From: [Borrelia] lusitaniae
Lineage (GTDB): Bacteria > Spirochaetota > Spirochaetia > Borreliales > Borreliaceae
Length of the DNA stretch: 64,000 nucleotides
NCBI RefSeq assembly: GCF_030440365.1
Contig: NZ_CP124050.1
Span: forward strand, 620,001-684,000
Reading direction: 5' to 3'
Shown here: piece after piece, positions 19,360 to 31,192 of the stretch
Layout of the letters: every line of letters starts with the position of its first letter
How positions within the stretch are numbered: position 1 is the stretch's first letter
Made by a program: the position numbers and the translations under genes
Notes under the pieces: generated by a model
Told to the model about the DNA's origin: nothing
Database searches by the model: none
What the model saw: only the letters and a program-made list of their open reading frames with translations

Positions 19360-20649
19360 TTGGTAAAAATTTTTATGGCAAGAGTAAAAGGTCAAAAAGT
19401 AAAAGAGTGTTCTTTTTGTGGACTTAGTATTGCTGAGCTTGGGGGTAATGTTGTTATATCTAATGGAGTAGCGATTTGTCCTGAGTGTTCTAAAATATGT
19501 CACAATCTCTTTAAAGAAAAGTTGTGCAAGCCGCTAGATAAATCCAATGGTTTGCCAACTCCCAAACAACTTAAAGATCATTTAGACATGCATATTGTTG
19601 GGCAAGAAGATGCAAAAAAAGTTTTATCCGTGGCTGTTTATAACCATTATAAGAGAATATTGAAAAATAATAAATATGATAATGGTATTGAGATTGAAAA
19701 ATCCAATATACTTTTGGTTGGGCCTACAGGCAGTGGTAAAACCTTGCTTGCAAAAACATTGGCTACAGAGATGAATGTGCCATTTGCAATAGCAGATGCT
19801 ACAACTCTAACAGAAGCTGGATATGTTGGTGAAGATGTAGAAAATATTTTGCTTAAATTGATACATGCTGCTCATGGGGATGTTAGTCTAGCTGAGAAGG
19901 GAATTATTTATATAGATGAAATAGATAAAATTGCTAAAAAAAATGAAAACGTTTCAATAACAAGAGATGTTTCTGGAGAAGGTGTTCAACAGGCTTTGTT
20001 AAAGATAATTGAGGGTACTGTTGCCAATGTTCCCCCAAGAGGTGGGAGAAAACACCCTTATGAGGATACTATTGAAATTAACACTCAAAATATACTCTTT
20101 ATATGTGGTGGTGCTTTTGTTGGGCTTGAAAATATTGTTAAGAATCGAATAAATAAGAGTTCTATTGGGTTTTCAGCAATTGAAAAAAAGAGCATAAGAG
20201 AAGACACTTCATTAAAATATTTGGAAATGGAAGATTTGATTAAATTTGGTTTAATACCAGAGTTTGTTGGCAGACTTCCTGTACATTCGTATCTTGAAAA
20301 GTTAAATAAAAAAGATTTGATGAAAATATTAGTTGATCCTCAAAATTCTATTGTTAAGCAGTATTACCATATGTTTAAAATGGATAATGTTGAATTAGTA
20401 TTTGAAAAAGATGCTTTAGAATCAATTGTAGATGAAGCCATTCTAAAAAATACTGGAGCAAGAGGTCTTAGATCTATTTTAGAGGGTCTTCTTAAAGATG
20501 TTATGTTTGAGGTTCCTTCGATTAGTAAGGCTAAGAAGGTTATTGTTACAAAAGAATCTGTTTTAAATGCAGATATTAACCCGTTAATTTTGGTGGGAAA
20601 TTCCATTAAAAAACCTTGGGCAAAAGAGTTATATGAAATCAATCTTTAA
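19360..20649 (+). CDS. clpX: ATP-dependent Clp protease ATP-binding subunit ClpX
   Basis: An AAA+ unfoldase that recognises tagged proteins and threads them into ClpP. It has an N-terminal C4 zinc-binding domain (CSFCG and CPECSKIC), Walker A GPTGSGKT, Walker [12 protein letters not shown], and an IGF loop (SSIGFSA) that docks onto ClpP. The start is uncertain: TTG 19360 gives 429 residues, while ATG 19375 gives 424 with a more typical N-terminus (MARVKGQ). Neither has a clear Shine-Dalgarno site. The 3' end overlaps lon by 17 bases. Confidence 0.96.
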   Translation: MVKIFMARVKGQKVKECSFCGLSIAELGGNVVISNGVAICPECSKICHNLFKEKLCKPLDKSNGLPTPKQLKDHLDMHIVGQEDAKKVLSVAVYNHYKRILKNNKYDNGIEIEKSNILLVGPTGSGKTLLAKTLATEMNVPFAIADATTLTEAGYVGEDVENILLKLIHAAHGDVSLAEKGIIYIDEIDKIAKKNENVSITRDVSGEGVQQALLKIIEGTVANVPPRGGRKHPYEDTIEINTQNILFICGGAFVGLENIVKNRINKSSIGFSAIEKKSIREDTSLKYLEMEDLIKFGLIPEFVGRLPVHSYLEKLNKKDLMKILVDPQNSIVKQYYHMFKMDNVELVFEKDALESIVDEAILKNTGARGLRSILEGLLKDVMFEVPSISKAKKVIVTKESVLNADINPLILVGNSIKKPWAKELYEINL

Positions 20650-23041
20650 TATGATAAAAAATAAAAAAGAAGATCTTCCAATTGTGATTTTAAAAGAAAA
20701 TGTTCTTTTCCCAAATATAACATTGTGGGTAACTTTTGATAATGAATATGTAATTAATTCTATAGCTCAATCTATGTTAGAAGAAAGATTGATTTTATTT
20801 GCTTATCCAAATGAATCTAATTATGATGAATCTGGTAAAGAAGGGGTTAAAAACCTGTGTTCTGTAGGCACTTATTCTAAACTTATCCAGGTTATAAAAG
20901 TCAGTAAAGATTTAATAAAAGTTTTGGTTGAGTGTCAAAGCAGAGTTCTTATAGGCAGTATTTCAAAAAAAAATGACTATTTGAGAGCCAAAGTTACTTT
21001 TGTGGCTGATGCTGGTGGATTAGACAGAGAGCTTTTTACTTACTCTAAATTTTTAAAAGAAACTTATGAAGTTTATAGAAATTCCTTATCTTTAAAATCT
21101 TATGAAAATGATAATGAGCCAATTAATTATTTTGAGAATCCAAGCAAGCTTGTCGATATTATAGCCTCTAATTCAAATTTAGAAAATAGTATAAAATTAG
21201 AGCTTTTGCAAGAGTTAAATGTTAAAACCAGAATAGAAAAGTTAATTGTTAATTTAAATATTGAAATTGACCTTTTAGATCTTAAAAAAGATATTAATTC
21301 TAAAGTTAGAGCCAAGTTGGATAAGGGGCAAAGGGATTATTTTCTCTCTGAGCAAGTCAAAGAGATACAAAAAAGATTAGGAAAAGACGAGAACGATTAT
21401 ATTGGTAGATTAAATTCCAAATTTATTCCAGAAGATGTTAAATCTAAGATTGAAAAAGAAATTTCTAGATTATCTAAAATGCAGATGAATTCCCCTGATG
21501 CTAATATTATTAGAAGTTATATAGAATTAATATTAGATCTTCCGTGGAATGAAAACACTGTTATGAAAAATCATTTAAGTGAGATTGAGTTTATCTTAAG
21601 AAATTCTCATTATGGTATGGATGAAGCAAAAGAAAAAATAATAAATTTTTTAGCTGTTTATCAAATTAATTCTAAGGTTAAAGCTCCTATTTTATGCCTT
21701 GTGGGGCCTCCTGGTATTGGCAAAACATCTCTTGTAGAATCTATTGCAAGATCGCTTTCTAGAGAGTTTGTTAAAATATCTCTTGGTGGTTTAAGAGATG
21801 AGGCAGAAATTAGGGGACACAGAAGAACTTATGTTGGTTCTCTTCCAGGTGTTTTTATTAGTGCGATGAAAAGATCAGGTAAATCCAATCCAGTTATACT
21901 TCTTGATGAAATAGATAAAATTAATAATAGTTATAAAGGAAACCCCGAATCTGCTCTTTTAGAAGTTTTAGATCCCGAGCAAAATTGTAAATTTATAGAT
22001 CATTATTTAGAAATCCCTTATGATCTATCTAATGTTTTGTTTATTACAACAGCCAATTCACTTAATGGTATGTCAAAGCCACTTCTTGATAGAATGGAAA
22101 TAATTAAAGTTGAGGGGTATTCTTATATTGAAAAGTTAGAAATTGCTAAAATTTTTTTGATTCCAAGTATCATTAAAGAAAGTTTTTTAGACAAAGTTTA
22201 TATAAGAATAGAAGACAGTGTTATTTTCAACCTAATTAGAAACTATACTATGGAATCTGGGGTAAGGGGATTAAAGAGAGTTTTAACTAATTTGATTAGG
22301 AAACTTGTAAGGGAGTTGCTTTATGAGTATTCTAAAGATCAAATTATCAAAGGTAATTTTTATTCACCAAGTTCTTTGATACATGGAAATAATTCGCTTT
22401 TTACTCATGATCCTGATATTCCAGGTATTTATAAAATAATCAATATTAATAATTATTATAATTATGTTGATAATGAATATAACTTGGATTTAATTAAGAT
22501 TGACTCTTCCGGATTTGTTTATGGACTTGCTTGGACAAATTATGGTGGTACAGTTCTTCCTGTTGAGGCAACTAAGTTTGAGAAAAAAGGAGACATTATT
22601 TTAACGGGTAGTCTTGGGGCTGTTATGAAAGAGAGTGCACAGCTTGCATATTCTATAGTTAAGACCTATTCTTCTAAGCTTAATTTTGACGTAAAAGAAA
22701 GTCCCGAAATTCATTTACACTTTCCAGAAGGAGCAATTCCAAAAGATGGGCCTTCTGCAGGTATTACTATTGCAACAGCAATTGCTTCAATACTCTCTGA
22801 CAAGAAAATTCCTCTAGATCTTGCAATGACCGGTGAGGTGACTTTAAAAGGCTTTGTTCTTCCTGTGGGTGGCATTAAAGAAAAAGTTTTAGCAGCTTAT
22901 AGAAACGGTATAAACAAAGTTATTTTACCCAAAGACAATAAAAAAGATTATTTTAAGCTTCCAGAAGAAGTTAAGGATAATATAGATGTTAAGTTTGTTT
23001 CCAGTTTGGAAGAAGTTTTTGATTATTTGAATATTATTTAA
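20633..23041 (+). CDS. lon: ATP-dependent protease Lon
   Basis: A homo-oligomeric AAA+ serine protease for misfolded and short-lived regulatory proteins. An N-terminal substrate domain is followed by Walker [10 protein letters not shown], Walker [11 protein letters not shown], and a C-terminal protease domain with the Ser-Lys dyad (Ser in [10 protein letters not shown], Lys in [10 protein letters not shown]). The length of 802 residues is normal. ATG 20633 lies inside the end of clpX; an in-frame ATG at 20651 just after the clpX stop is an alternative. By gene order it is the second of two Borrelia Lon proteins (BB0613), the other being elsewhere in the genome. Confidence 0.96.
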   Translation: MKSIFNMIKNKKEDLPIVILKENVLFPNITLWVTFDNEYVINSIAQSMLEERLILFAYPNESNYDESGKEGVKNLCSVGTYSKLIQVIKVSKDLIKVLVECQSRVLIGSISKKNDYLRAKVTFVADAGGLDRELFTYSKFLKETYEVYRNSLSLKSYENDNEPINYFENPSKLVDIIASNSNLENSIKLELLQELNVKTRIEKLIVNLNIEIDLLDLKKDINSKVRAKLDKGQRDYFLSEQVKEIQKRLGKDENDYIGRLNSKFIPEDVKSKIEKEISRLSKMQMNSPDANIIRSYIELILDLPWNENTVMKNHLSEIEFILRNSHYGMDEAKEKIINFLAVYQINSKVKAPILCLVGPPGIGKTSLVESIARSLSREFVKISLGGLRDEAEIRGHRRTYVGSLPGVFISAMKRSGKSNPVILLDEIDKINNSYKGNPESALLEVLDPEQNCKFIDHYLEIPYDLSNVLFITTANSLNGMSKPLLDRMEIIKVEGYSYIEKLEIAKIFLIPSIIKESFLDKVYIRIEDSVIFNLIRNYTMESGVRGLKRVLTNLIRKLVRELLYEYSKDQIIKGNFYSPSSLIHGNNSLFTHDPDIPGIYKIININNYYNYVDNEYNLDLIKIDSSGFVYGLAWTNYGGTVLPVEATKFEKKGDIILTGSLGAVMKESAQLAYSIVKTYSSKLNFDVKESPEIHLHFPEGAIPKDGPSAGITIATAIASILSDKKIPLDLAMTGEVTLKGFVLPVGGIKEKVLAAYRNGINKVILPKDNKKDYFKLPEEVKDNIDVKFVSSLEEVFDYLNII

Positions 23042-23080
23042 GAATTTGAGTATTTAAATTTATATTTTAGGAGTAAATAT

Positions 23081-23233
23081 ATGAAAGATGGAGTTAGAAA
23101 GCCTTCATGTAGCAGGGCGTCTTTTACTGCTCAGCCTTATGATAAAAGTTTGAAAAAGAATAGCAGTTTTTCTTTTTTTGCTAAAAATAATTTGGGAAAA
23201 AATTTTTCAAAGGGTAAAAAAAAAGGTAAATAA
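23081..23233 (+). CDS. Small basic protein, 50 residues
   Basis: Unrecognised family. ATG 23081 has AGGAG at 23068-23072, good spacing, and an intact 50-codon frame. The product is very basic: lysine-rich with a KGKKKGK tail and a central Ser/Phe run (SSFSFFAKNN). It lies 39 bases after lon and ends at a strong terminator, so it is probably the last gene of the tig-clpP-clpX-lon run. A nucleic-acid or ribosome-binding role is possible from its charge but not shown. A gene at this place (BB0614) exists in B31 as I recall. Confidence 0.72.
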   Translation: MKDGVRKPSCSRASFTAQPYDKSLKKNSSFSFFAKNNLGKNFSKGKKKGK

Positions 23234-23261
23234 AAAAAGTGGCCAATTAATGCCACTTTTT
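23234..23261. terminator. Terminator after the lon operon, shared with rpsD
   Basis: A perfect 10-bp stem, AAAAAGTGGC pairing with GCCACTTTTT, with an 8-base loop. T-runs on both strands make it bidirectional between the small basic gene and the convergent rpsD. Confidence 0.92.
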
Positions 23262-23293
23262 GTTCTTTTAGTAGTATAGAAATAAAAGATATG

Positions 23294-23920
23294 TTATGCT
23301 CTCTTAGAATAATACTCTACAACCATTTGTTCATTAGCAAGTGTAGGTATCTCGTCTCTTGATGGAGCATGCTTTACTTTTATGGTTAAATCATCAGCGT
23401 TTACTTCTATCCAAGTTGGTAAATTTCTAAGAGACGAAGTTTTTTCTATATTTGATCTTATTAATTTTTTTAGACTGTCTTTATCTTTTATTTGAATTTG
23501 ATCATTTGCTCTTAGTATTATTGAAGGAATTGTAACTCTTCTTCCATTTAATATAATAATACCGTGAGAAACTATTTGTCTTGCGTGTGCTCTTGAGATG
23601 GCAAATCCAGCTCTATATACAATATTATCAATTCTTCTCTCAAGTATTGAGAGTAAGTTATCTCCGGTAACACCGTGATGTTTTTTAGCTTCTTTGAAAG
23701 TATTGGTTAACTGTCTTTCGCTTACACCATAAGTAAACTTTATCTTTTGCTTTTCTATTAATTGTTTTCCATATTCTGTTACTTTAGATTTTCTGGCTTT
23801 TCCATGCATTCCGGGAGGATGTGGCTTTTTTTTAAGAATTTTGTCATATTTTGGCTGCTCAAAAATGTTAATACCGAATCTTCTTACTAGCTTGCCTTTA
23901 GCTCTCTGTTTTCTATTCAT
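23294..23920 (-). CDS. rpsD: 30S ribosomal protein S4
   Basis: A primary 16S rRNA-binding protein of the small subunit that nucleates assembly of the body. The basic N-terminus, the PPGMHGKARK segment and the S4 RNA-binding domain (LERRIDNIVYRAGFA, SRAHARQIVSHG) are clear. ATG 23920 has GAGG five bases upstream, so I prefer it to a TTG one codon earlier; this gives 208 residues. It sits alone, away from the main ribosomal operons, 28 bases downstream of an initiator tRNA on the same strand, and is probably co-transcribed with it. Confidence 0.96.
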   Translation of the reverse strand: MNRKQRAKGKLVRRFGINIFEQPKYDKILKKKPHPPGMHGKARKSKVTEYGKQLIEKQKIKFTYGVSERQLTNTFKEAKKHHGVTGDNLLSILERRIDNIVYRAGFAISRAHARQIVSHGIIILNGRRVTIPSIILRANDQIQIKDKDSLKKLIRSNIEKTSSLRNLPTWIEVNADDLTIKVKHAPSRDEIPTLANEQMVVEYYSKRA

Positions 23921-23948
23921 CAATTCCTCACATATTAAAAATAAAGCA

Positions 23949-24021
<73 letters not shown>

Positions 24022-24035
24022 TCTTACAGTTTAAA

Positions 24036-24065
24036 ATGTTAGCATAACTTTATTATAAGTGTCAA
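24036..24065 (-). promoter_or_regulatory. Promoter of tRNA-fMet and rpsD
   Basis: On the minus strand a consensus TTGACA (24060-24065), an 18-base spacer and TAACAT (24036-24041), ending 14 bases before the tRNA. Confidence 0.75.
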
Positions 24066-24088
24066 TTATTTGTTTATTATTAATTTAA

Positions 24089-25432
24089 TTAAACTAAGAA
24101 ATATATATCATTTATTTCTTCATATTCTTGTTTTATGATATTTTTAATATTTTGTGTTTTATTTATAAAGCTTTGAAAGTCATTTTCTGAATTTAAATTT
24201 ATTTTGATGTAAAGCACAAGTTTGTTACCTTGATTATGAAAATTGAGTATTTTAAAGTTTATATTTAAATTTTTTAATGTGCTTTTTACGCTTCTTTTAA
24301 GATCTATATTTTGTCTTGAGAGCAAATTATTTGCGTTATTTATTATTACATTCAGTCCTTCTTTTATTATTATAAAGCCAATAAATATAGACATAATTTT
24401 GTCAAAACCACTCCACATGTAAGTTGCAAGCAGTAAACTTAGTGTAATCCCACCATGTGAGAATATACAGTTTTTATCAGCTGAGGCTAATGCTAAGAGA
24501 AGTTGATTGTTGTATCTTTTTCCTATTTGGAATTTTGTCAAATATTCTATTATTTTTACTATAAAAAAAATGAAAGGGGTTATTGGTATCCACAAGCTTT
24601 TTTTAAGGGATTTATTTGAAAATATTTCTAGTATATTGTTTTTATCTTCTTCGATGTGATCGTGATCGTGATCGTGTGAGTGGCTGTGATCGTGTTCATC
24701 CATATTTTCATTTTTATTTTTATCTTGGTGTATGTGCAAATTAAATCCAGACTCTCCTCCAAGAGTGATAAATTTATTTAATCCGGTTGTATTTAAAAAT
24801 AGTGTAAATCCTGCCATAAGTATGATTATTCCCATTATAAAAGCTATTAAGCTTTCCATTAGCTTATGTCCATTAGGATAATGGATGGTTTCAGGCTTGC
24901 TTGTAATTTTTAAACTAAAGTAAGTTATTGTAGATAAAACAAAGTCAGCCATGACGTGGAAAGCATCAGCAATAAGTGCAAATGAGTTAAAAAGTATTCC
25001 AATAGTAAGCTTAGAAGATATTGATGCTACTTCGGTAAATATAGAGATTATTCCTATTCCCATTACAAATTTATCTTCTTCTATTTCAGGTGCTAATTCT
25101 TTTTTATATTGAGAATCTTTATTTTCAAATCCTAAGCTTAAAAGCTCTTCTTGTATTTCAGTAATTTTACATGAAATTGTTTTAAATTTATTTTTTTTGC
25201 CGTAGTAAATTAAATTACTAATAATTATTCTTTCTATGCCTTCTGATTTAAAATCATCATTAATATAAAAATGAATTATTTCAATTTGATTAGCTTTTGA
25301 TTTTGCTTTAAGATTTGCAATTAATTTTGAATTTTTTTCAATATAAACAATATAGATATCTTCCCCTTTTAAAGGATCTAGTTTTAAATAATCAAATTTA
25401 TGAATGTTTTTTGAGCTTATTACCTTGACCAT
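24089..25432 (-). CDS. Cation-diffusion-facilitator transporter with N-terminal GNAT-like domain
   Basis: An inner-membrane metal exporter of the CDF family (BB0616-like), probably for zinc or a similar divalent ion. Membrane segments begin near residue 123; the motif ADAFHVMAD carries Asp156, His159 and Asp163. A His/Asp-rich loop (about residues 235-262, repeated HDHDH) should bind metal. The second canonical HxxxD site reads LASAD, with the His missing. Residues about 25-110 are extra for the family and look like an acetyltransferase (GNAT) fold: IIHFYINDDFKSEGIERII, then LLSLGFEN. A longer frame starts at 25498, but ATG 25432 with GAGGAG upstream is preferred because the stretch between holds a promoter and palindrome. 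Confidence 0.85.
   Translation of the reverse strand: MVKVISSKNIHKFDYLKLDPLKGEDIYIVYIEKNSKLIANLKAKSKANQIEIIHFYINDDFKSEGIERIIISNLIYYGKKNKFKTISCKITEIQEELLSLGFENKDSQYKKELAPEIEEDKFVMGIGIISIFTEVASISSKLTIGILFNSFALIADAFHVMADFVLSTITYFSLKITSKPETIHYPNGHKLMESLIAFIMGIIILMAGFTLFLNTTGLNKFITLGGESGFNLHIHQDKNKNENMDEHDHSHSHDHDHDHIEEDKNNILEIFSNKSLKKSLWIPITPFIFFIVKIIEYLTKFQIGKRYNNQLLLALASADKNCIFSHGGITLSLLLATYMWSGFDKIMSIFIGFIIIKEGLNVIINNANNLLSRQNIDLKRSVKSTLKNLNINFKILNFHNQGNKLVLYIKINLNSENDFQSFINKTQNIKNIIKQEYEEINDIYFLV
24653..24676. repeat. Hexanucleotide tandem repeat in the His-rich loop
   Basis: Three near-perfect GATCGT units encode alternating Asp-His in the transporter loop. The unit is a multiple of three, so copy-number change would lengthen or shorten the loop without a frameshift. 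Confidence 0.7.
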
Positions 25433-25469
25433 AATTGTAACATTCTCCTCATTAGTGCATAATTTTATC

Positions 25470-25491
25470 AATGTAGCATTAATGCTACATT
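25470..25491. promoter_or_regulatory. 22-bp perfect palindrome, operator-like
   Basis: AATGTAGCATT followed directly by its reverse complement. It overlaps the end of the -10 box of the transporter promoter and covers the expected start of transcription, 38 bases before the transporter ATG. This is the usual place for a repressor site. The divergent gene at 25554 begins 62 bases away and might share control. Confidence 0.7.
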
Positions 25492-25517
25492 TTATCATTT
25501 ATTAAATTCAAGCTCAA
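25489..25517 (-). promoter_or_regulatory. Candidate promoter of the cation transporter
   Basis: On the minus strand TTGAGC (25512-25517), a 17-base spacer and TAAAAT (25489-25494). The palindrome begins within the -10 box. Confidence 0.6.
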
Positions 25518-25553
25518 TCTTGGTCTTTTAAGACAAAAGTTAGGGAGTATTTT

Positions 25554-25922
25554 ATGCGGCAAGCGGATTTTTTTGTGAAAAAATGTAAAAAAATTATTTT
25601 AAATAATAATAATTTGCACAGTTTAATTGAGAATATTGAAAATATTTTTTTCGAGATTTTAAAAGAGTTTGACAGAAAGTCATTAAAGGATATATTCAAT
25701 TATTATTATAAAGCTTATGATTTTAATAATAGTTTATATGGCTTTATAGAAAAATTTGTTCCAATTATTAATTTTTTACTATTTGAGAATTTGGAATATA
25801 ATTTTAATTTTGATGAGAAAAAACTTATTTTAAATGTATTTAATTTATCTGCCAATACTCTTGAAAGCGATAAATTAAATAAGCTTGCAAGTGCTTTAGT
25901 TTCTCTAAAGATATTAGATTGA
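25554..25922 (+). CDS. Hypothetical protein, 122 residues
   Basis: No family recognised. ATG 25554 has AGGGAG upstream, and the frame is intact between the divergent cation transporter and the convergent cdd, 21 bases past its stop. The product has no signal peptide or membrane segment and looks helical, rich in Asn, Lys, Phe and Leu, with a pattern of amphipathic helices (LIENIENIFFEILKEF). It matches the position of BB0617. A regulator of the neighbouring transporter is conceivable only from the shared intergenic region. Confidence 0.65.
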   Translation: MRQADFFVKKCKKIILNNNNLHSLIENIENIFFEILKEFDRKSLKDIFNYYYKAYDFNNSLYGFIEKFVPIINFLLFENLEYNFNFDEKKLILNVFNLSANTLESDKLNKLASALVSLKILD

Positions 25923-25943
25923 TTTAGCTGTCGCAGCTTGAGA

Positions 25944-26381
25944 TTATGTTACTCTGAGCAGTTCTTTTTTATCAAAAGGAGCTTTAAGCAAATCTTTTAA
26001 TGTATAAATTTTTATTGGTGTTTTGTTTTTATTAAATGCGTTAGGTTCTGTTATTATTATTTTTGTATCTTGATCAAAAAATTCTGTCATTACTTGCAGG
26101 CATATAGCACATGGAATAGATTCAGGACTTGTACTAAGCAATAAAAAATCTATTGTTTGTACACCAATTTTTGCAATCATATTTAAAATTGCACTTCTTT
26201 CTGCACAACAAGTTGCTCCAAAGCTTGCATTCTCAACATTTGTTCCAATAAAAAAATCGTTTGTTTGAGTCTTAATGCAGGCACCCACTTTGAATTTTGA
26301 ATATGGAGAATATGAATTGTTTCTTGCTTTTTCTGCCATATAAAATGCTTTATCGATATCTTCTTGTTTAAGTTTTTCCAC
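25944..26381 (-). CDS. cdd: Cytidine deaminase
   Basis: A zinc enzyme that deaminates cytidine and deoxycytidine to uridines in pyrimidine salvage. The catalytic motif CAERSAI (with the proton-shuttling Glu) and the PCAIC zinc ligands are intact, and the N-terminus SYSPYSKFKVGA is typical of small homotetrameric Cdd. A GTG at 26393 gives 149 residues, but GTG 26381 has GGGAG five bases upstream and gives 145, so I use it. It is divergent from the DHH gene across 120 bp. Confidence 0.94.
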   Translation of the reverse strand: MEKLKQEDIDKAFYMAEKARNNSYSPYSKFKVGACIKTQTNDFFIGTNVENASFGATCCAERSAILNMIAKIGVQTIDFLLLSTSPESIPCAICLQVMTEFFDQDTKIIITEPNAFNKNKTPIKIYTLKDLLKAPFDKKELLRVT

Positions 26382-26454
26382 AATTACTCCCACCTGTTAT
26401 ATTTTATTAGCTCTTGTGGCTTATTTTATTGAAATATTGTAATATAGTCAATGT

Positions 26455-29109
<2,655 letters not shown>

Positions 29110-29205
29110 TTAACCATACAAATAATAAATGCTAATATTAGTACCTATGTTTATTAGCAAATCATTTTGTATTATACTTTATAATAATGCTTTTGAATAA
29201 TAATA

Positions 29206-29234
29206 TTGACAAAGCATTATTGAATTTATACACT
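29206..29234 (+). promoter_or_regulatory. Promoter of tRNA-Met
   Basis: Consensus TTGACA (29206-29211), a 17-base spacer and TACACT (29229-29234), 14 bases before the tRNA. Confidence 0.75.
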
Positions 29235-29248
29235 TATTAAAAGTTTAA

Positions 29249-29322
29249 GCTGATGTAGCTCAGTTGGTTAGAGCACTCGGCTCATATCCGAGTTGTCGTG
29301 GGTTCAAGTCCCTCCATCAGCA
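29249..29322 (+). tRNA. tRNA with CAT anticodon (elongator Met, or Ile2)
   Basis: GCTGATG pairs with CATCAGC, and the anticodon stem-loop CTCGG-CTCATAT-CCGAG gives CAT. The acceptor end is fully paired, so it is not the initiator. Elongator Met versus lysidine-modified Ile cannot be decided from sequence alone. One U-U mismatch lies in the T stem. Confidence 0.9.
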
Positions 29323-29335
29323 TTAGGGGCTTTAA

Positions 29336-29890
29336 ATGGTAGTAGGAATTATTCTTGCAAATGGCTTTGAAGATATTGAGGCTATAATCCCAATTGATAT
29401 TTTAAGACGGGGCAATGTTAATATTCAAGTTATCAGTGTGAATGATAGCAATGTTGTAACAAGTTCAAAAGGCGTTTCTTTTTTAACAGATGATGTAATA
29501 TCAAACTTTAAGGAGAATTGTTTTGATTTAATAATTCTTCCAGGAGGCATGCCCGGAGCTACTAATCTTTTTAATTCAAAAGAATTGGATTTTATCTTAA
29601 AAGATATGAATGCTAAAGGTAAATTTATTGCAGCTATTTGTGCTTCTCCGGTGGTAGTGCTTGCTGCTAAGGGTCTTTTAGGATCTAATAAATTTACATG
29701 TTATCCAGGTTTAGAAAAAAATGTGTTTGATGGTGAGTTTGTAGATAAAAATGTTGTTAGAAGTAATAATTTTATTACTTCTAAGGGAGTTGGAACTTCA
29801 TTTGAATTTGCTTTTACTCTTCTTGAAATTATAAAGGGAAAGCAAATAATGGAAAATGTTAAAAAAGCAACTTTACTTTGTGACAGTTAA
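29336..29890 (+). CDS. DJ-1/PfpI/ThiJ family protein
   Basis: A small cytosolic protein of the DJ-1 superfamily; members act as glyoxalase III, protein deglycase or oxidative-stress chaperone. The nucleophile-elbow cysteine is Cys102 in AAICASPVVVLAA, and a conserved acidic residue lies in NGFEDIEA near residue 13. The 184-residue length is that of the single-domain family. Older annotations call it a thiazole biosynthesis protein (ThiJ), which is outdated. It begins only 13 bases after the tRNA, with AGGGG in that gap, so it is likely made from the tRNA transcript. Confidence 0.9.
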   Translation: MVVGIILANGFEDIEAIIPIDILRRGNVNIQVISVNDSNVVTSSKGVSFLTDDVISNFKENCFDLIILPGGMPGATNLFNSKELDFILKDMNAKGKFIAAICASPVVVLAAKGLLGSNKFTCYPGLEKNVFDGEFVDKNVVRSNNFITSKGVGTSFEFAFTLLEIIKGKQIMENVKKATLLCDS

Positions 29891-29949
29891 ATAAAACTAT
29901 TTAAAATGATTAAAATGCATAAATTAAATTTAGTTTTTAAATTGAAAAA

Positions 29950-31167
29950 TTATAAATTTTTTGGAATTAAATTGTAAATTTCTTCAAGAATGCTTGCTTC
30001 TTCGTTTGTTGGTATTGCTAGTATTTTTACTTTGCTTTTAATGCTTGATATTTCAGATTCCAAAGTTTTATTTTGAGCTATTTTGTTTTTTTCAAGGTCT
30101 ATCTCTATTCCAATTTTTTCAAATCCCTTTAGTGCAAGCTCTCTTATTTTATAATCAACAAGTCCAATCCCACCTGTAAAAACTATTGCATCAATATTAA
30201 AATCAAGAATGGCAATGTAGGATCCAATATATTTTTTTATTCTATATGTCATTATCTCTACTGCAAGTTTTGACTGATATTCTTTTTCTTCAATATTGTT
30301 CCAAATATCTCTCATGTCATTTGATTTTTCAGAAATGCCTAGCATGCCGCTTTTTTTATTTAATATTTCTTCAATTTGTTTAGTGTCTTTGTTTAATATG
30401 GTGCTCATCAAATTAATAATTGATGGGTCTATGTCACCACTTCTTGTTCCCATTACAAGGCCTTCAAGTGGGGTAATTCCCATGCTTGTGTCATAAGATT
30501 TTCCATCTTTAACTGCATTAATACTTGCTCCATTTCCAAGATGCAATATTATTAAATTTAGGTGATCTATTTTTTTATTTAAAATTTCTGAAGATCTTTT
30601 TGTTATGTACGAATAAGAGAGGCCATGAAAGCCATATTTTCTAATATTGTGTTTTTTATACCAAGAATATGGAGTTGCGTAAAGAAAAGCGTGTTCTTTT
30701 ATAGTTTGATGCCATGATGTATCGAAACATAAAACTTGTTTTGTGCGTGGTAAGATTTTAAGCACTGATTCTATTGCGATGATTGCACTTGGGTTGTGAA
30801 GTGGAGCAAGTTCAGAAATTTGTTTTAATTTGTCTAAAATACTATTATTAAGAATTATTGAATTTTTAAAGCTTGATCCTCCATGTACAACTCGGTGTCC
30901 TATTATTTTAATCTCGCTTATAGTTTTAAGGATTTTTGAATTGCTGTTTAGCAATATTTTAAACATTTTTTCTATTGCTTTTTGGTGATTTTCAATTCCT
31001 TTCTCAAATCTTTCTGTTGTTGATCCGTCAATATTTGTAATTTTTATGATTGATTTTTCTAATTTTATTTTTTCAATAATTCCAGATATTAATTTTTTTG
31101 AATTTTCGTATTGATAAATAGCAAATTTTAATGAAGAACTTCCTGTGTTTATGATTAATATTTTCAT
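29950..31167 (-). CDS. ackA: Acetate kinase
   Basis: Interconverts acetate plus ATP with acetyl phosphate. In Lyme borreliae acetate uptake feeds acetyl-CoA for the mevalonate pathway, and acetyl phosphate can influence Rrp2 signalling. The N-terminal phosphate-binding [16 protein letters not shown], the catalytic loop [16 protein letters not shown], and the [10 protein letters not shown] signature are present. ATG 31167 with GGGGAG close upstream gives 405 residues; a TTG at 31191 would add eight non-conserved residues. It starts 25 bases after mfd on the same strand. Confidence 0.96.
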   Translation of the reverse strand: MKILIINTGSSSLKFAIYQYENSKKLISGIIEKIKLEKSIIKITNIDGSTTERFEKGIENHQKAIEKMFKILLNSNSKILKTISEIKIIGHRVVHGGSSFKNSIILNNSILDKLKQISELAPLHNPSAIIAIESVLKILPRTKQVLCFDTSWHQTIKEHAFLYATPYSWYKKHNIRKYGFHGLSYSYITKRSSEILNKKIDHLNLIILHLGNGASINAVKDGKSYDTSMGITPLEGLVMGTRSGDIDPSIINLMSTILNKDTKQIEEILNKKSGMLGISEKSNDMRDIWNNIEEKEYQSKLAVEIMTYRIKKYIGSYIAILDFNIDAIVFTGGIGLVDYKIRELALKGFEKIGIEIDLEKNKIAQNKTLESEISSIKSKVKILAIPTNEEASILEEIYNLIPKNL

Positions 31168-31192
31168 TTTCTCCCCTTTTATTTTTGACAAG

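Noticed and set aside
24653..24676. Possible CRISPR-like short repeat
   Set aside because: Units are six bases, contiguous and coding; no spacers and no cas genes in the window.
25433..25498. 22-residue N-terminal extension of the cation transporter
   Set aside because: It would place the promoter boxes and 22-bp palindrome inside coding sequence; the downstream ATG has GAGGAG before it.
25925..25937. AGCTG-TCG-CAGCT mini-hairpin between the 122-residue gene and cdd
   Set aside because: Five-bp stem without a T-run; too weak to call a terminator.
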